A DNA stretch of 64,000 nucleotides from Poseidonibacter lekithochrous. GTDB lineage: Bacteria; Campylobacterota; Campylobacteria; Campylobacterales; Arcobacteraceae. Shown here one piece after another: positions 55,522-63,595 of this stretch. A program made the position numbers and the translations under genes. Below the pieces are notes generated by a model. The model had not been told where the DNA came from. It did no database searches and was given only the letters and a program-made list of their open reading frames with translations. Where the stretch lies: assembly GCF_013283835.1 (NCBI RefSeq), contig NZ_CP054052.1, positions 1,116,001 to 1,180,000 of the forward strand. The letters run 5' to 3'. Position 1 is the first letter of the stretch. Each line of letters begins with the position of its first letter.

Positions 55522-56362
55522 AATAATAGATATTCCAGTGATCATCAAAAGAGTATATCTCTTTGTTTTTAACAGTATAGAATTTTAAAGTACTTTTCAT
55601 TTCATAGAAGATATTTAATTTATCTTTATTAACCCCTATTTTTTCAAGGTAAAAGCCTGCAAGCTGATAGTATGGATAAACAAAATCGAATTTCTTTATT
55701 ACATCAAATATCTTATCTATATCAAGTTGATCTTTTATTTTTCTAAACTGCTCTATCACATCTTCTGGCGATTTAAAATATTGTATATTACTTATCACTT
55801 CTACAAAGGCTCTATTTACTGATGAAACTTTGTATTTACCATATTGTATAATCTCAATCTCTTCAGTATTATTTGATTCAAGCATTACTACATTAAAACC
55901 ATTAATTCTATCACGGGCTTGGGTCATTCTTGGTTTTTTTGAAAAAGCATTATCTATTGCATCTTGTTTTATATTTTTTGATTTGAAGTCGCTTCTTTGG
56001 CTTCGCTCTTTTGATACAAAAACAAACTTCTCTCTAAAATTTGAAAGACCTTGAATATTTAAAGATGTAAACATAGGGAAAAAAGACCTACTTTCAAGAG
56101 AATAAGTAAAGTCATATATATTAAAAATTTTCCTAAGTGTATATCTTGCCTTAACTACATTTCTTATTTTTATTGAGTGCATTATTAATTCATCATCCAG
56201 TAGCTTTGAAAAGAAATCATCATAAGATAAACTAAGCGATACAAGTCTTTTATCTTTTAGCTCTTTAAGTAAAGTATCTAAATCTAAAGTGGACATAAAA
56301 CCTTGTTCTTCAACAATTGAAAGTATTTCACTTTTATTTTGTGTATAATAATTTTCTGCCAT
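55520..56362 (-). CDS. AbiEi-like antitoxin-type protein
   Basis: 280 residues. N-terminal winged helix (NKSEILSIVEEQGFMSTLDL; LSYDDFFSKLLDDELIMHSI), then an AbiEi-type domain: FTSLNIQGLSNFREKFVFVS, YGKYKVSSVNRAFVEVISNI, FKSPEDVIEQFRKIKDQLDI and YYQLAGFYLEKIGV. AbiEi antitoxins are DNA-binding autorepressors, normally paired with the AbiEii nucleotidyltransferase. Here the partner across a 127-nt divergent promoter is a HipA-like kinase. The promoter carries two near-identical palindromes, one next to each start. The stop codon lies on the left repeat edge. Confidence 0.75.
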   Translation of the reverse strand: MAENYYTQNKSEILSIVEEQGFMSTLDLDTLLKELKDKRLVSLSLSYDDFFSKLLDDELIMHSIKIRNVVKARYTLRKIFNIYDFTYSLESRSFFPMFTSLNIQGLSNFREKFVFVSKERSQRSDFKSKNIKQDAIDNAFSKKPRMTQARDRINGFNVVMLESNNTEEIEIIQYGKYKVSSVNRAFVEVISNIQYFKSPEDVIEQFRKIKDQLDIDKIFDVIKKFDFVYPYYQLAGFYLEKIGVNKDKLNIFYEMKSTLKFYTVKNKEIYSFDDHWNIYY

Positions 56363-56373
56363 AAGCCTATCTT

Positions 56374-56395
56374 AATAAAGTAAATTTACTTTATT
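56374..56395. promoter_or_regulatory. Operator 1 of the divergent AbiEi/HipA promoter
   Basis: A perfect 22-bp palindrome centred on AAGTAAATTTACTT, 12 nt upstream of the AbiEi-like start codon. The 14-bp core recurs at 56462. Confidence 0.8.
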
Positions 56396-56458
56396 TTATC
56401 ACATACTAAAAAATATGTCAAGTTGAGATATTTGACAAAAAGCCAATAGTTAATTATA

Positions 56459-56478
56459 ATTAAGTAAATTTACTTAAT
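56459..56478. promoter_or_regulatory. Operator 2 of the divergent AbiEi/HipA promoter
   Basis: A perfect 20-bp palindrome with the same AAGTAAATTTACTT core, 12 nt upstream of the HipA ATG at 56490. The two operators sit symmetrically, one beside each start codon. Confidence 0.8.
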
Positions 56479-56489
56479 ATTGAGTGCAT

Positions 56490-57854
56490 ATGATATACAT
56501 TATTAACAACAATAAATCTCTTGGTGTATTAACACAAGACCATCAAACAAAAGAGATTACTTTTAAATACAATGATGGAATCACAAATGAAGAGTATATA
56601 CATGGATTAACAAAAGAAGTTAATACTTCATTCTACCTATTTCCTGTTTTTGAAAATATGCTACCAGAACATGACCAAAAGAAGCTTTTAGTTAGTCAAA
56701 ATGACATTACAAACGATATCGATATTCTTGCTTACCTTGATAATATTCATGGCTCTTTTGAATTTTATACAGATGAAACTATTAAACAGTTTGAACCAGA
56801 AGAGTGGGAAACATTCAACTTTAATGAAAAAGCAAAAGAAATCCTAAATAATGATTATGAATTCCCCAATATTCTAAGTGATTATACATTAGATATTGAT
56901 CCCTCCACTTTGTATCCTACTGAGCTTGCAAATAGTAGAGTAATTGGATTATCTGGGTATCAGTATAAGTTTTCTGTATTACTAGATGATAAAACAAAAA
57001 CTATAACCCACGACTCTTCAAAGTCTAGTAATTATTTCATGAAGCCTTATAGCAAATACTACTCTACTTTTATGCCAAGAGACAAAGCTAGAAGTTATAT
57101 ACCATATTTGCTGATTAATGAACATCTATTTATGACAATTGCAAGAGATTTTGGTTTTGATGTTCCATACAGTGCAATTATTAAACATGGTGTTGATTAC
57201 CACTATATCATCAAAAGATATGATAGATATAAACACAGTAAAATTGACCACACAGAGATATTAACTCTAATGAATAAAGAAAGTGAGCAAAAATATAAGG
57301 TTTCTATGCAAGATGTATTTGAAGCTGCCCAAGAATACCTTGACAATGATGAGCAGTTAAAACTTTTAAAATTCATTATATTTTCAATAGTGATTGCACA
57401 TGGTGACTTACACGCAAAGAATTTGTCTTTAATAAATTCAAGTAATGATCAAAAAGATGAAAAAAAACAGGTTTCACCATTTTACGACATTTCCACAACT
57501 AAAATTTATAAAGATACAAAAACAAACGATATCGGGCTAAAAGTACTTAACAAAACTTTTAAAATAAATAGAGAATTCTTATTGAAGTTTGCAGATCTAC
57601 TTAATATTGATCGAGAGATTGTAAAAGAGTATATCAATGAGATTTGCAGTAAATTTAAAGATACATTTTTAAATTATGTAGATACATTACCAAGTGAAAT
57701 AAAAGGTTTACCTTTTCACAAAAGTGCATATTCTCAAAACCCATTTGAAGTTATATTGAAGAACTACTATGAAGGAAGAATTAAGTATATTAATGAGTAT
57801 TTACTGGATAAAGATACTATTTTAGAAGAGGAAGAAGACGACTTTTGGGATTAA
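56490..57854 (+). CDS. HipA family kinase-like toxin candidate
   Basis: 454 residues from the ATG at 56490 (a GTG at 56484 is also in frame). HipA features: short N-terminal domain (MIYIINNNKSLGVLTQD), LSGYQYKFSVLLDD (ATP-loop region), NYFMKPYS, LFMTIARDFGFDVPYSAIIK, YHYIIKRYDRY, catalytic HGDLHAKNLSL (Asp and Asn) and SPFYDISTTKIY (metal-binding Asp). HipA toxins phosphorylate aminoacyl-tRNA synthetases. All the kinase residues appear present. There is no HipB-type HTH partner; the neighbour is AbiEi-like. The acidic C-terminus (EEEEDDFWD) is unusual. Target unknown. Confidence 0.82.
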   Translation: MIYIINNNKSLGVLTQDHQTKEITFKYNDGITNEEYIHGLTKEVNTSFYLFPVFENMLPEHDQKKLLVSQNDITNDIDILAYLDNIHGSFEFYTDETIKQFEPEEWETFNFNEKAKEILNNDYEFPNILSDYTLDIDPSTLYPTELANSRVIGLSGYQYKFSVLLDDKTKTITHDSSKSSNYFMKPYSKYYSTFMPRDKARSYIPYLLINEHLFMTIARDFGFDVPYSAIIKHGVDYHYIIKRYDRYKHSKIDHTEILTLMNKESEQKYKVSMQDVFEAAQEYLDNDEQLKLLKFIIFSIVIAHGDLHAKNLSLINSSNDQKDEKKQVSPFYDISTTKIYKDTKTNDIGLKVLNKTFKINREFLLKFADLLNIDREIVKEYINEICSKFKDTFLNYVDTLPSEIKGLPFHKSAYSQNPFEVILKNYYEGRIKYINEYLLDKDTILEEEEDDFWD

Positions 57855-58094
57855 TTTTAGTATTACTTCATCTACTTGACATACTGCTACAGATTTTAAC
57901 GTCCCATTTTCTTGGAACTTCAAAAATTTATAACCCTTTTTTTCATAGCTAGTTTTTATTTTTCTAGTTTCTTTTCTCTTTGCTCTTTTGTAAAGCCACC
58001 AATTACAATATTTTTTATTGCCACGATTATCTCATTGAAAGCATAAAAAGCTTTTTCTTGATTTTGATTAAAGTGAATATTCAATAGAATTACA
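57855..58094 (-). pseudogene. Right direct repeat: truncated, frameshifted copy of the 81-residue membrane gene
   Basis: Begins exactly after the HipA stop (57852-57854). Reads as the 5' part of the gene at 55177 plus its upstream region. GTG GCA ATA AAA AAT starts the same, but the frame meets TAA after 22 codons (EKKLEK-stop), and the membrane part is missing. The upstream region carries a ~30-nt internal deletion relative to the left copy. By eye roughly 85 percent similar. Not a functional gene. Confidence 0.85.
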
Positions 58095-58116
58095 TAAATA
58101 TATATAAAGAGAAAAA

Positions 58117-58401
58117 ATGACAATTACAAGACAGATTATATTCCTAGCACAAAAAGATTGTATAGAAGAATTAAAAGCAGTTCTAAAATATTTACTTGAC
58201 AATACAAGAGGAACACAAGGGTGTCTAAAATTTGATATCTACCAAACAAAAAATAATCCAGTTGAATTTATACTTATGGAGTCTTGGGAGAATGAAGAAG
58301 CATTAAGCGCTTACTTTAAATCAGAAACATATTTAGATTTCAAAAATACTTTCAATGAATACACAGCTCACGTAGAACCATTTGAGCTTGAAGTACTATA
58401 A
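58117..58401 (+). CDS. ABM-domain monooxygenase (quinol monooxygenase-like)
   Basis: 94 residues with the dimeric alpha/beta-barrel ABM fold: TRQIIFLAQKDCIEELKAVL, GCLKFDIYQTKNNPVEFILM, ESWENEEALSAYFKSETYLD and an EPFELEVL terminus. Relatives (YgiN, antibiotic-biosynthesis monooxygenases) act on quinols or are of unknown function. GAGAAAAA precedes the ATG. It is the first intact gene right of the duplicated segment and is separated from the TRAP operon by its own 191-nt gap. Confidence 0.85.
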   Translation: MTITRQIIFLAQKDCIEELKAVLKYLLDNTRGTQGCLKFDIYQTKNNPVEFILMESWENEEALSAYFKSETYLDFKNTFNEYTAHVEPFELEVL

Positions 58402-58518
58402 TTCAATAGTATAAAAATAAACAAAATGAAACATTAAAGGGCAAATGAGACTATAAAATAAATTAATATTTTGAATAAAAGCCCTAAAATACATAACTCT
58501 TACACAAATTTATAAATT

Positions 58519-58551
58519 TGAAACAATTTTGAAACAATTTAGTTTCAAAAT
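58519..58551. promoter_or_regulatory. Regulatory element of the TRAP operon: tandem and inverted TTGAAAC
   Basis: Two TTGAAAC repeats 11 nt apart (58518-58535) are followed by an inverted GTTTCAAAAT, which also makes a 10-bp inverted repeat (58526-58535 with 58542-58551, spacer AATTTA). TTATAC at 58555-58560 could be the -10, so the site covers the -35 region. The first 17 nt are identical to 51171-51187. The rest of 58402-58592 shows nothing else supportable. Confidence 0.65.
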
Positions 58552-58592
58552 ATGTTATACTGCTTCTAGTACAAAAACTAAGGAGAAATAAC

Positions 58593-59612
58593 ATGTCTAA
58601 AATATCAATTTTAAAAAAGATTTTTGTTACATCAGCAATCACAGCAGCTATGATTACTGGTGCAAATGCAGCAAAAAAAGAGACTAAATATGTAATTGCA
58701 ACAGCAAGTACAGGTGGAACTTATTATCCAGTTGGTGTTGGGATTGCAACAATCGCTTCGTTAAAACTAGCAAAAAAACATAAAACAACTTTTTCAGCTA
58801 TCACATCTGCAGGTTCAGGTGAAAATGTAGATATGCTACAAAAAGGTGAAGTAAACTTTGCAATTTTACAAGGTTTATTTGGTTCTATGGCTTGGCAAGG
58901 TAAAGCTAAATACGAAGGTGCTCCAAAGAAAAATCTTAGATCAATTTCTATGTTATGGCAAAATGTTGAACAGTTTACAATCAGAAAAGATTATGCAAAA
59001 ACTGGAAACATTATGGATTTAAAAAACCTTTATGGTGAAAGATTCTCAATTGGTGGTAGATCTTCTGGTTCTAGAGTTTCAGCTGAAACTATTATGAATT
59101 CACTTGCTATTGATTTTAATAAAATGAATATTCAATACTTAGGATACACTCCAAGTTCAACTGCATTACAAGATGGTAAAGTAGATGGAATGAATACTCC
59201 ATCAGGTCCTCCAACATCAGCAGTTACAAATGCTTTCGCTTCTATTGGAAATGATAAAATTAAAGTTTTAGATTTTGACAAAAAGAACTTAGACGCAATT
59301 AATGCAAACTATCCAGTATGGACTCCCTTTACTATTAAATCTGGAACATACCCAGGACAAGACAAAGATATTAATACAATCGCTCAACCAAACTTACTAG
59401 TTGTAACAAAAGATACTCCAGCAGAAACTGTATATCTTTTAACAAAAACAATTTATGAAAACTTACCTTTCTTAAATACAGTACATAAAGCTACAAAAGC
59501 TATGTCAATTCAAAAAGCAATTGCTGGGCTTCCAATGCCACTTCACCCAGGTGCAGCAAAATTCTATAAAGAACAAGGTATCAAAATCCCTGCTACTTTA
59601 ATGGCTAAGTAA
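58593..59612 (+). CDS. TAXI family TRAP transporter substrate-binding protein
   Basis: 339 residues. Signal peptide ends near ANAAKKE. TAXI features: ATASTGGTYYPVGVGIATIA, AITSAGSGENVDMLQKGEVN, FAILQGLFG, FSIGGRSSGSRVSAETIMNS, GKVDGMNTPSGPPTSAVTNA and PLHPGAAKFYKEQGI. It binds the substrate in the periplasm and delivers it to the fused permease encoded 98 nt downstream. AGGAGAAATAAC precedes the ATG. Substrate not given by sequence; the context suggests a 2-hydroxy or dicarboxylic acid. Confidence 0.93.
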   Translation: MSKISILKKIFVTSAITAAMITGANAAKKETKYVIATASTGGTYYPVGVGIATIASLKLAKKHKTTFSAITSAGSGENVDMLQKGEVNFAILQGLFGSMAWQGKAKYEGAPKKNLRSISMLWQNVEQFTIRKDYAKTGNIMDLKNLYGERFSIGGRSSGSRVSAETIMNSLAIDFNKMNIQYLGYTPSSTALQDGKVDGMNTPSGPPTSAVTNAFASIGNDKIKVLDFDKKNLDAINANYPVWTPFTIKSGTYPGQDKDINTIAQPNLLVVTKDTPAETVYLLTKTIYENLPFLNTVHKATKAMSIQKAIAGLPMPLHPGAAKFYKEQGIKIPATLMAK

Positions 59613-59619
59613 TACTGAC

Positions 59620-59650
59620 ATATCAAAAGAAGACTCTCTTCTTTTGATAT
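59620..59650 (+). promoter_or_regulatory. Intercistronic stem-loop after the TAXI gene
   Basis: ATATCAAAAGAAGA, loop CTC, TCTTCTTTTGATAT: fourteen perfect pairs, no U-run. Such hairpins in binding-protein operons stabilise the upstream message or partly stop transcription, so more binding protein than permease is made. Confidence 0.75.
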
Positions 59651-59710
59651 ATGGATTATGTAAGTAATTATAAATTGTTTATGTAGTTTATATAAATTTA
59701 GGAATAAAAA

Positions 59711-61660
59711 ATGATAAAAATAAAATACTTTAAAGAAATCACTTTTGTCTACGCAATCTTTATATCACTATTTCATTTTGGTATAAATATTTGGGGTGGT
59801 ATTAGTGACTTATGGTTTAACTCCGCGCACTTTGCATTATTAGCTTCTTTAGGATTCTTAACTTATGAAGCAGGAAAAAATGAAAATGAAGTAAGTATTC
59901 TTAATATACTTTTTGCAGTTTTATCTCTTGGAACATTTATATATATGATGGCTTTCGAAGAGAGTCTTTATGCTGTTGCAAATGGTCAAATGAGAACAAG
60001 TGACTTAATAGTTGCAGCTATGACAATAGGTTTAGCTATTGAAATGGTTAGAAAATCTACGGGATATATTATCCCAGGAATTATAATTTTCTGTATTGCA
60101 TATTTACTATTTTTAGGTCAACATATTGATGGAATATTTGCATTTGCAGGTATGAATCACGAAAGATTTTTATATAGAATGTTCTATACAAGTGAAGGAT
60201 TATTTGGGCCAATTGCCACAATTTCTTCTACTTATGTATTTATGTTTATTTTATTCGCTGCTTTCTTACTTAAGTCAGGAGCAGGTGATTTCATCGTAGA
60301 TGTAGCAAATGCAGTTGCTGGTAAATATACTGGTGGAACTGGTCACGTTGCTGTAATATCATCAGCTATGATGGGAACAATTTCAGGTTCAGCAGTAGCA
60401 AATACTGTATCAACTGGATCTATTACAATTCCAATGATGCAAAAAGCAGGATTCAAATCCAAGTTTGCAGCAGCAGTTGAAGCAGCAGCAAGTACAGGTG
60501 GACAAATCATGCCTCCAATTATGGGAGCAGGGGCTTTTATTATGGCTCAAATGACACATATTCCATTTGTTACTATTATTTCTGTATCTATTTTACCGGC
60601 TATCTTATACTTTGCTTCTATTGCATTTTATATTAATATCCATGCAAAAGAACATAATGTTCAAGGTGAAAAATCAGATGTTAAAATCTTACCAATTTTA
60701 AGAGAAGGTTTCCATTTTATTATTCCATTATCAACTTTAGTTGGTTTATTAATTTATGGATTTACTCCTACTTATTCAGCTGGTATTGCCATACTTGCTA
60801 TTGTTTTCTCTTCTTATTTAACAAAAAATAAAAGAATGGGAATCAAAGAGATTTTAGGTGCATTTGCACTTGGGGCTCAAAATATGGTTGTAACGGGAGT
60901 ATTACTTATTGCTGTTGGTATTATTGTAGGAATTATTAATATCTCTGGTATTGGTATTACATTCTCTCAATTAATCATGGAATGGTCGGGTAACTCATTA
61001 CTTCTTGCAATTGTATTAATTGCTATTGCTTCATTAATCTTAGGAATGGGATTACCAGTAACTGCATCATATGTTGTATTATCTGTATTATCAGCACCAG
61101 CACTTGTAGGACTTATGTTAAGCCCTGAAATGGCAGCTTTAGTAAATGCAGGAATTCAAATACCTGAAGTTACTATGTATTTATTATCCGCACACTTGAT
61201 AATCTTCTGGTTATCTCAGGATTCTAACCTTACACCACCTGTATGTCTAGCCGCATTTGCAGCAGCTGCAATTGCAAAGACACCACCAATGGCTACGGGT
61301 TTAACAGCTTGGAAAGTAGGAAAAGGAATGTATATTATTCCTCTATTATTTGCCTTTACTCCACTTATTAATGGTACTTGGTTAGAGCGGTTTGAAGTAT
61401 TTGGATTCGCATTAATGGGAATCATGGCTTTCTCTATTGTTATGGAAGGTTACTGGGATAAAAAGATGAATATTTTAGAGAGAGTTATGTTTGCAGTAGC
61501 TGCAGTATTATTATTAACTCCTGATAGTGCATTTAATATGGAAACATATTTAGGGACAATTCAAAATACACATGTTGTAGGATTTATAATCTTTGCAGTA
61601 TCAATGGTTTTACACAAAATGTTATCAAAGGAAGCGAATTTTTATGCAAGAGCTAATTAA
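59711..61660 (+). CDS. TRAP transporter fused permease (DctQM-type)
   Basis: 649 residues with about 15 to 17 membrane helices. The small DctQ-like part occupies roughly the first 170 residues. The DctM-like part has GGTGHVAVISSAMMGTISGS, STGGQIMPPIMGAGAFIMAQ, ILGMGLPVTASYVVLSVLSA and DSNLTPPVCLAAFAAAAIAK. Works with the TAXI protein using a sodium or proton gradient. Its end overlaps the LUD gene by 17 nt, so the two are coupled. Confidence 0.93.
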   Translation: MIKIKYFKEITFVYAIFISLFHFGINIWGGISDLWFNSAHFALLASLGFLTYEAGKNENEVSILNILFAVLSLGTFIYMMAFEESLYAVANGQMRTSDLIVAAMTIGLAIEMVRKSTGYIIPGIIIFCIAYLLFLGQHIDGIFAFAGMNHERFLYRMFYTSEGLFGPIATISSTYVFMFILFAAFLLKSGAGDFIVDVANAVAGKYTGGTGHVAVISSAMMGTISGSAVANTVSTGSITIPMMQKAGFKSKFAAAVEAAASTGGQIMPPIMGAGAFIMAQMTHIPFVTIISVSILPAILYFASIAFYINIHAKEHNVQGEKSDVKILPILREGFHFIIPLSTLVGLLIYGFTPTYSAGIAILAIVFSSYLTKNKRMGIKEILGAFALGAQNMVVTGVLLIAVGIIVGIINISGIGITFSQLIMEWSGNSLLLAIVLIAIASLILGMGLPVTASYVVLSVLSAPALVGLMLSPEMAALVNAGIQIPEVTMYLLSAHLIIFWLSQDSNLTPPVCLAAFAAAAIAKTPPMATGLTAWKVGKGMYIIPLLFAFTPLINGTWLERFEVFGFALMGIMAFSIVMEGYWDKKMNILERVMFAVAAVLLLTPDSAFNMETYLGTIQNTHVVGFIIFAVSMVLHKMLSKEANFYARAN

Positions 61661-62240
61661 TACACTTGAAGCTTGTGGGTACAAGGTTCATAGTGCAAAA
61701 GACAAAAACGAAGCATTCGAAATATCAAAGTCATATATTCAATCATCAATGAGTATAGGACTTGGTGGTTCAACTAGTGTGCAAGAAATAGGTTTACTTG
61801 ATTATATTACTTCAAAAGAGGATATCACTTTATACAACCAGTATGAAAAAGGTATCTCTATCGAAGAGAATACTAATAGAAGAAGACAGGGAATGTTAAC
61901 TGATCTTTTTGTTACAGGAACAAATGCTCTAACAAAAGATGGAAAACTTGTAAATGCTGATGGTAGTGGAAATAGAGTTGCCGCTATGATTTTTGGTCCT
62001 AAGAATGTATTAGTAATTGTAGGAAAAAATAAAATTGTTGATACTTTAGAAGATGGATTTGCCAGAGTAATGGATGTTTCAGCTGTAAAAAATATAAATA
62101 GAATGAATAATAAAGCAATAGAGATGGGTAAGGAACCAAGACATAACCTTGATAATATTGCTAATAAATTCTCTTATATAAAAGCAGATGAGAAAGATAG
62201 AATAATACTAGTTTTAGTAGATGAAGATTTAGGATTTTAA
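61644..62240 (+). CDS. LUD-domain protein (lactate/2-hydroxy-acid utilisation type)
   Basis: 198 residues of the LUD (DUF162, LutC/YkgG-like) fold. It carries SIGLGGSTSVQEIGLLDYIT, the RRQGMLTDLFVTGTNALTKD segment and VADGSGNRVAAMIFGPKNVL. LutC is needed with LutA and LutB for iron-sulfur lactate oxidation, but neither LutA nor LutB is here. The start ATG at 61644 sits inside the permease gene after AAAGGAAG. It lies between the permease and the LhgO-like gene (1 nt gap), so a role in the same hydroxy-acid pathway is likely. Confidence 0.85.
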   Translation: MQELINTLEACGYKVHSAKDKNEAFEISKSYIQSSMSIGLGGSTSVQEIGLLDYITSKEDITLYNQYEKGISIEENTNRRRQGMLTDLFVTGTNALTKDGKLVNADGSGNRVAAMIFGPKNVLVIVGKNKIVDTLEDGFARVMDVSAVKNINRMNNKAIEMGKEPRHNLDNIANKFSYIKADEKDRIILVLVDEDLGF

Positions 62241-62241
62241 A

Positions 62242-63435
62242 ATGTATGATTATTTAATAATAGGTGCGGGGATTATTGGTTTAAATATTGCAAAGAATCT
62301 AAAAGAGAGATTTCCAGAATCTAAGATTTTAGTACTTGAAAAAGAAGATGAAGTTGCTCAGCACAGTTCAGGTAGAAACTCGGGAGTTTTACACGCTGGA
62401 TTTTATTATTCAGCAGATTCTTTAAAAGCAAAGTTCACAAAAGAGGGAAATATTGCTTTAAAAGAGTTTGTTAAAAGTAGAGGTCTTAAAATCAATGAAT
62501 GTCAAAAAGTAGTTGTTGCTACTGATGATAAAGAAGTTGAAGGTCTTGAAGAGTTAAAAAGAAGAGGTGAGGCTAATGGAGTTGAACTAATTTGGTTAGA
62601 TGAAGATGGATTAAATGAACTTTATCCAAATATTAAAACTCATAAAAAAGCTCTTTTATGTCCAAGTACTGCTACAGTTAATCCAAAAGAAGTTACAAAA
62701 GAGTTTGCAAAAGTAATTAAAGACTTAGGTGTTGAACTACTTCTTTCTTGTAAATATATATCAAGTTCAAATAATGTGGTATCTACAAGCCTTGGAGATT
62801 TTCAAGCAAAAAAAGTAATCAATTGTGCAGGTTTATATGCTGATAATATTGCTAGAGATTTTGGTTTTTCAAAAGATTATGTGATTATTCCTTTTAAAGG
62901 TATTTATCTAAAAGATAAAAACAATGTTTCTCATTTAGAAACAAATGTATATCCAGTACCAAATCTTGAAAACCCATTTTTAGGAGTACATTATACTCTT
63001 ACAGTTGATGGAGAGAGTAAAATAGGACCTACAGCAATACCTGCATTATGGAGAGAAAACTATAAGGGAATGGATAACTTCTCTTTAAAAGAGTTTTCTC
63101 AAATTCTATTTTATGAAGCAAAACTATTTCTTACTAATGCTTTTGGTTTTAGATCATTAGCTTTTAGTGAAGTGAAAAAATATAGCCTTTCATATTTAAA
63201 AGGTTTAGCTATGAAATTAACTAAACAAATGAATCATGATGGTTTTGATTCTTGGAGTACTCCAGGAATTCGTGCACAATTATTAAACAAAAATACATTA
63301 GAGTTAGTGCAAGATTTCGTTGTGGAATCTGATGAAAACTCTGTACATGTGCTAAATGCGGTTAGTCCTGCATTTACTTCTTCAATACCTTTCGCGAACT
63401 GGGTAGTTGAAACACATGTTTTAAAAAATAAATAA
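62242..63435 (+). CDS. lhgO: L-2-hydroxyglutarate oxidase-like FAD-dependent oxidoreductase
   Basis: 397 residues of the LhgO/DAO family. FAD site YLIIGAGIIGLNIAKNLKER. The LhgO signature follows: HSSGRNSGVLHAGFYYSADS, KAKFTKEGNIALKEF, STATVNPKEVTKEFAKVIKD, KVINCAGLYADNIARDFG, VYPVPNLENPFLGVHYTLTV and GPTAIPALWRENY. It ends LNAVSPAFTSSIPFANWVVE. LhgO oxidises L-2-hydroxyglutarate to 2-oxoglutarate with electrons to quinone. Coupled to the LUD gene by 1 nt. The substrate assignment follows the family. Confidence 0.9.
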   Translation: MYDYLIIGAGIIGLNIAKNLKERFPESKILVLEKEDEVAQHSSGRNSGVLHAGFYYSADSLKAKFTKEGNIALKEFVKSRGLKINECQKVVVATDDKEVEGLEELKRRGEANGVELIWLDEDGLNELYPNIKTHKKALLCPSTATVNPKEVTKEFAKVIKDLGVELLLSCKYISSSNNVVSTSLGDFQAKKVINCAGLYADNIARDFGFSKDYVIIPFKGIYLKDKNNVSHLETNVYPVPNLENPFLGVHYTLTVDGESKIGPTAIPALWRENYKGMDNFSLKEFSQILFYEAKLFLTNAFGFRSLAFSEVKKYSLSYLKGLAMKLTKQMNHDGFDSWSTPGIRAQLLNKNTLELVQDFVVESDENSVHVLNAVSPAFTSSIPFANWVVETHVLKNK

Positions 63436-63449
63436 TACTTCAAATATTT

Positions 63450-63480
63450 AATCGAAGTGCAATACTTTGTACTTCGATTC
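63450..63480 (+). terminator. Terminator of the TRAP operon
   Basis: AATCGAAGTGCAA, loop TAC, TTTGTACTTCGATT (one G-U pair), followed by TCTTACTTAATTTC. Strong stem, moderate U-tract. Confidence 0.75.
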
Positions 63481-63544
63481 TTACTTAATTTCAAAAAAAA
63501 ATCATTTTAGCAATATCTGGATTGTCATATAAAATTTAACTTGG

Positions 63545-63550
63545 TAAAAT
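63545..63550 (+). promoter_or_regulatory. Predicted -10 of glyA
   Basis: TAAAAT in GGTAAAATACGGC, 46 nt before the ATG; the same TAAAATAC context as adk. AGGAGAAA is the ribosome site at 63583. Confidence 0.45.
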
Positions 63551-63595
63551 ACGGCAATTAAACATTTTATTAAAGTAAAATTAGGAGAAATTAAC

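Noticed and set aside
57855-58094. A new small gene on the minus strand
   Set aside because: It is a broken copy of the gene at 55177 with an early stop.
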